The notes beneath the pieces were generated by a model. It worked only from the letters and a program-made list of their open reading frames with translations. It did no database searches and was not told the origin of the DNA. From assembly GCA_030837265.1 (NCBI GenBank), contig JAUPKV010000614.1:1-7739 (forward strand): a stretch of DNA of 7,739 nt, in the 5' to 3' direction. A program made the translations under genes and the position numbers. Shown here piece after piece: positions 6,412-7,739 of this stretch. Source of the DNA: Methanobacteriota archaeon (GTDB lineage: Archaea; Halobacteriota; Methanosarcinia; Methanosarcinales; Methanosarcinaceae). Positions within the stretch are counted from its first letter, which is position 1. Each line of letters opens with the position of its first letter.

Positions 6412-6702
6412 TCATGCAAAGTTGTTCTGGAACTCATAGTAAATATAAAGAATGAGCAAAACCATTCCAATTAAATAACAAAAATACAAGTCATTTCTTT
6501 GCTTTTTTAAACACCGTATTGATTCAAAATTCAGAATATTCATACCAAGAAAGAAAGTGAATAAAACAAATGAGCTCAGTAGTCCAGATAAAAGAAATAA
6601 AAAAGAGAAACATAGAAAAATGAAAAGAGGAATAATAGAAACCGCTTGTATTATAACTACATACGGCAATATTCTTGATATTAAATAATTATGTATATCC
6701 AT
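6412..6702 (-). CDS. Small integral membrane protein, function unknown
   Basis: A 96-residue protein with three probable membrane helices: about residues 10-42 (may be one long or two short segments), 43-56 and 76-90, with a positively charged loop CLKKQRND between the last two. Phe, Leu and Ile dominate and there is no cleavable signal peptide. The ATG at 6702 has no ribosome site. A TATA-like TTTATAC (6730-6736 on the minus strand) lies about 30 bases upstream, so a leaderless transcript is plausible. It converges on the bactofilin-like gene, from which it is separated by 206 bases that hold no gene I can support. I recognise no family, and hydrophobic AT-rich frames can arise by chance, so it may not be real. 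Confidence 0.5.
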   Translation of the reverse strand: MDIHNYLISRILPYVVIIQAVSIIPLFIFLCFSFLFLLSGLLSSFVLFTFFLGMNILNFESIRCLKKQRNDLYFCYLIGMVLLILYIYYEFQNNFA

Positions 6703-6883
6703 AATGACTATTTATTTTATTAATAGAAGTATAAAGAATTATCTTGAAATATACTTATACAATCGTGAGTGATTTAACAATTAGAGAGTGTAAAATCTTC
6801 GAGGAACAGATTCAGAGATATAAAATGAATCAATTACATATTTATTATAGATCGTATGCTAACCGATGACAAATGGACCGTAC

Positions 6884-7065
6884 TTATATTTTCTTTTTCC
6901 TCAGACCATACTCAACCGCATTATCTACCCCCTCCATAATACAAACACCCGTGGTTATAGCCAAAGCAGTAAATGAATCAGAACCAATGGCACTCAATGA
7001 CGCGAAAAAGCTAATAAATGCAAGAAAAAGATAAATGATACTTTTATAATGTCTATTCTTCTCAT
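6884..7065 (-). pseudogene. Small membrane protein gene broken by a one-base frameshift
   Basis: ATG at 7065 starts MRRIDIIKVSFIFFLHLLAF but stops after 23 codons. The overlapping frame carries LAFISFFASLSAIGSDSFTA, LAITTGVCIMEGVDNAVEYG and LRKKKI, ending TAA at 6884-6886, and has no start codon of its own back to a stop at 7085-7087. Adding one T to the five-T run at 7025-7029 (A on the plus strand) joins both into a 60-residue protein with one long hydrophobic stretch and a basic tail. A homopolymer loss is a common mutation and also a common sequencing error. No ribosome site is visible. I do not recognise the family. Confidence 0.4.
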
Positions 7066-7185
7066 TGTTTTTAAACTTGTAAAACTACGAATTAAAAAAT
7101 AAGAATTACTTTTTAATAAATTTTATACATTATAATTTTGTTTTGAAACTGTTATACATTAATCGATTTTTTATTATAATAATTC

Positions 7186-7243
7186 TGCACGTAAAGTCAT
7201 ACACTTGCATTTAAAGTACCTCAAAATCGAGACTTTACGTGCA
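7186..7243. repeat. Perfect 13-bp inverted repeat with 32-base loop
   Basis: TGCACGTAAAGTC (7186-7198) and GACTTTACGTGCA (7231-7243) are exact reverse complements. The loop contains a related third copy, TGCATTTAAAGTA (7206-7218), in direct orientation. The arms resemble terminal inverted repeats of a tiny non-autonomous element or the stem of a structured RNA; no target duplication is seen at the edges. Confidence 0.7.
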
Positions 7244-7277
7244 AAGCCGCAATTATCAAAAAATTTAAATATCATTA

Positions 7278-7298
7278 TTACTAACTATTTGTTAGTAA
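7278..7298. promoter_or_regulatory. Operator-like perfect dyad upstream of a TATA box
   Basis: TTACTAAC and GTTAGTAA flank TATTT, a form typical of binding sites for dimeric repressors such as TetR-type proteins. Its right arm overlaps AGTAACT, which recurs at 7321-7327 and, inverted, at 7358-7364, bracketing the TATA box at 7311-7318. The regulator is not in the window. Confidence 0.5.
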
Positions 7299-7310
7299 CT
7301 GAATAACCCC

Positions 7311-7318
7311 TATATAAT
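7311..7318 (+). promoter_or_regulatory. TATA box downstream of the operator-like dyad
   Basis: TATATAAT, preceded by AACCCC, predicts a rightward transcript start near 7340, which coincides with the ATG of the 27-codon frame. Confidence 0.45.
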
Positions 7319-7339
7319 GCAGTAACTATCAGGTAAGGT

Positions 7340-7423
7340 ATGAAAGGTACTGCTTTCAGTTACTTTGGGAAAAAAGTGCGAACAGACAAAAAAATTATTA
7401 ATAAAAAAGGATTTACTTCCTAA
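7340..7423 (+). CDS. Possible 27-residue leaderless peptide
   Basis: The frame encodes MKGTAFSYFGKKVRTDKKII then NKKGFTS, a basic peptide (nine Lys or Arg in 27) without a membrane segment or cysteine motif. Support is positional: its ATG lies about 25 bases after the TATA box at 7311-7318 and just beyond a repressor-type dyad, and AGG precedes it at 7331-7333. It is too short to judge from composition, and the transcript could equally be non-coding. Confidence 0.25.
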   Translation: MKGTAFSYFGKKVRTDKKIINKKGFTS

Positions 7424-7484
7424 AAGAAAGATAATGATCGAGTAAACAATCCCAGGGTATCGGGGTATGGATATCATAGTCTGA

Positions 7485-7504
7485 AATAGCTTTTAAAAGC
7501 TATT
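7485..7504. repeat. Perfect 20-bp palindrome
   Basis: AATAGCTTTT is followed without a spacer by its reverse complement AAAAGCTATT. It lies seven bases before the hairpin at 7511-7553 and 62 bases after the 27-codon frame. It could be a regulator site or, as RNA, a small hairpin. Confidence 0.5.
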
Positions 7505-7510
7505 GGCGCT

Positions 7511-7553
7511 TGCTCTATAGAAAATTCTCTTAATAAAAGAGTTCTATAGAGCA
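7511..7553. repeat. Long nested stem-loop
   Basis: TGCTCTATAGAA (7511-7522) pairs exactly with TTCTATAGAGCA (7542-7553). Inside it CTCTT (7527-7531) pairs with AAGAG (7537-7541) around AATAA, with AATT (7523-7526) bulged on one side. Seventeen base pairs in 43 bases make this the strongest hairpin in the window after the mtbB element. It ends just before an ATG (7556) that opens the frame leading into the zinc-ribbon protein. Confidence 0.6.
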
Positions 7554-7651
7554 TAATGATTCCTGTAGCTAAACTTCATTATTTAGGCTCTTTTAGAAAC
7601 GGGGAAATTTTCATCCCAATATTGGAGGTTCTATTTACGAAAAGTCTAAAA

Positions 7652-7739
7652 ATGTGCCCGAAATGCCATTCTAAACTTAAAGTAAGTTCAGACGGTGAAA
7701 CTCAGTACTGCCCTGTGTGTAAATACTGGACAAAGATAG
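7652..7739 (+). CDS. Small zinc-ribbon protein, 3' end outside window
   Basis: The visible 29 codons read MCPKCHSKLKVSSDGETQYC then PVCKYWTKI and run off the right edge. Cys2, Cys5, Cys20 and Cys23 form CxxC-x14-CxxC, a zinc-ribbon knuckle pair likely to bind one zinc ion. The start is uncertain. A good ribosome site, GGAGGTT (7624-7630), is 21 bases upstream of this ATG, further than usual. The same frame is open back to an ATG at 7556, which would add 32 residues (MIPVAKLHYLGSFRNGEIFI, PILEVLFTKSLK) but lacks a ribosome site. Partner and function cannot be told from the fragment. Confidence 0.6.
   Translation, partial: MCPKCHSKLKVSSDGETQYCPVCKYWTKI

Larger units (their letters stand above)
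7066..7651. other. Palindrome-rich intergenic region
   Basis: Within 590 bases there are four perfect inverted repeats (7186-7243, 7278-7298, 7485-7504, 7511-7553), a TATA box and one possible 27-codon frame (7340-7423). The density of exact dyads is far above that of the other spacers in the window. No transposase fragment was recognised. Confidence 0.5.

Noticed and set aside
6765..6869. GTG-started 34-codon frame (VSDLTIRECKIFEEQIQRYK...)
   Set aside because: Helical-looking, but no ribosome site or promoter, and an open stretch of this length is expected by chance in this gap.
1..7739. CRISPR array, tRNA or rRNA genes, insertion-sequence transposase
   Set aside because: No regularly spaced repeats, no T-loop-like motif with a cloverleaf, no rRNA sequence and no transposase reading frame were found on either strand by eye.

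Overview
The window comes from a methanogenic archaeon of the genus Methanosarcina or a very close relative. The decisive evidence is a minus-strand gene pair encoding the dimethylamine corrinoid protein MtbC and the dimethylamine methyltransferase MtbB, the latter interrupted in frame by a UAG codon at the known pyrrolysine position. Archaeal TATA-type promoters, low-GC spacers, long non-coding gaps and T-tract transcript ends fit this assignment. The species cannot be fixed from the sequence alone.

Layout. (1) Positions 1-1836, minus strand: mtbC then mtbB. mtbB runs off the left edge. The apparent stop at 57-59 is a pyrrolysine codon, and a long stem-loop can be drawn directly after it. 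(2) 1837-2471: AT-rich divergent spacer with TATA-like boxes, a 16-bp palindrome and a 10-bp inverted repeat. (3) 2472-3347, plus strand: a SAM-dependent class I methyltransferase, closed by an oligo-T tract. (4) 3348-4480: about 1.1 kb without an intact gene. It holds a run of guanines able to form a G-quadruplex, a small reading frame cut by in-frame UAG codons, a short hairpin, and a broken mini-ORF. (5) 4481-4825, minus: a lysine-rich helical protein built from an internal duplication. Divergent from it, 5126-6205, plus: a secreted, membrane-anchored protein with a bactofilin-like beta-helical domain. (6) 6412-7065, minus: a small three-helix membrane protein and an apparently frameshifted one. 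(7) 7066-7739: a gene-poor stretch crowded with perfect inverted repeats, a likely repressor-type operator next to a TATA box and a possible 27-residue leaderless peptide, then the start of a small zinc-ribbon protein that leaves the right edge.

Functionally, only mtbC-mtbB form a clear unit. MtbB transfers a methyl group from dimethylamine to the corrinoid of MtbC, feeding methylotrophic methanogenesis through a downstream methylcobamide:CoM methyltransferase not in this window. The other genes look like independent single transcription units. The two most interesting themes are amber-codon use (the certain mtbB case and a speculative small gene at 3825-4010) and the unexplained palindrome-rich right-hand region.
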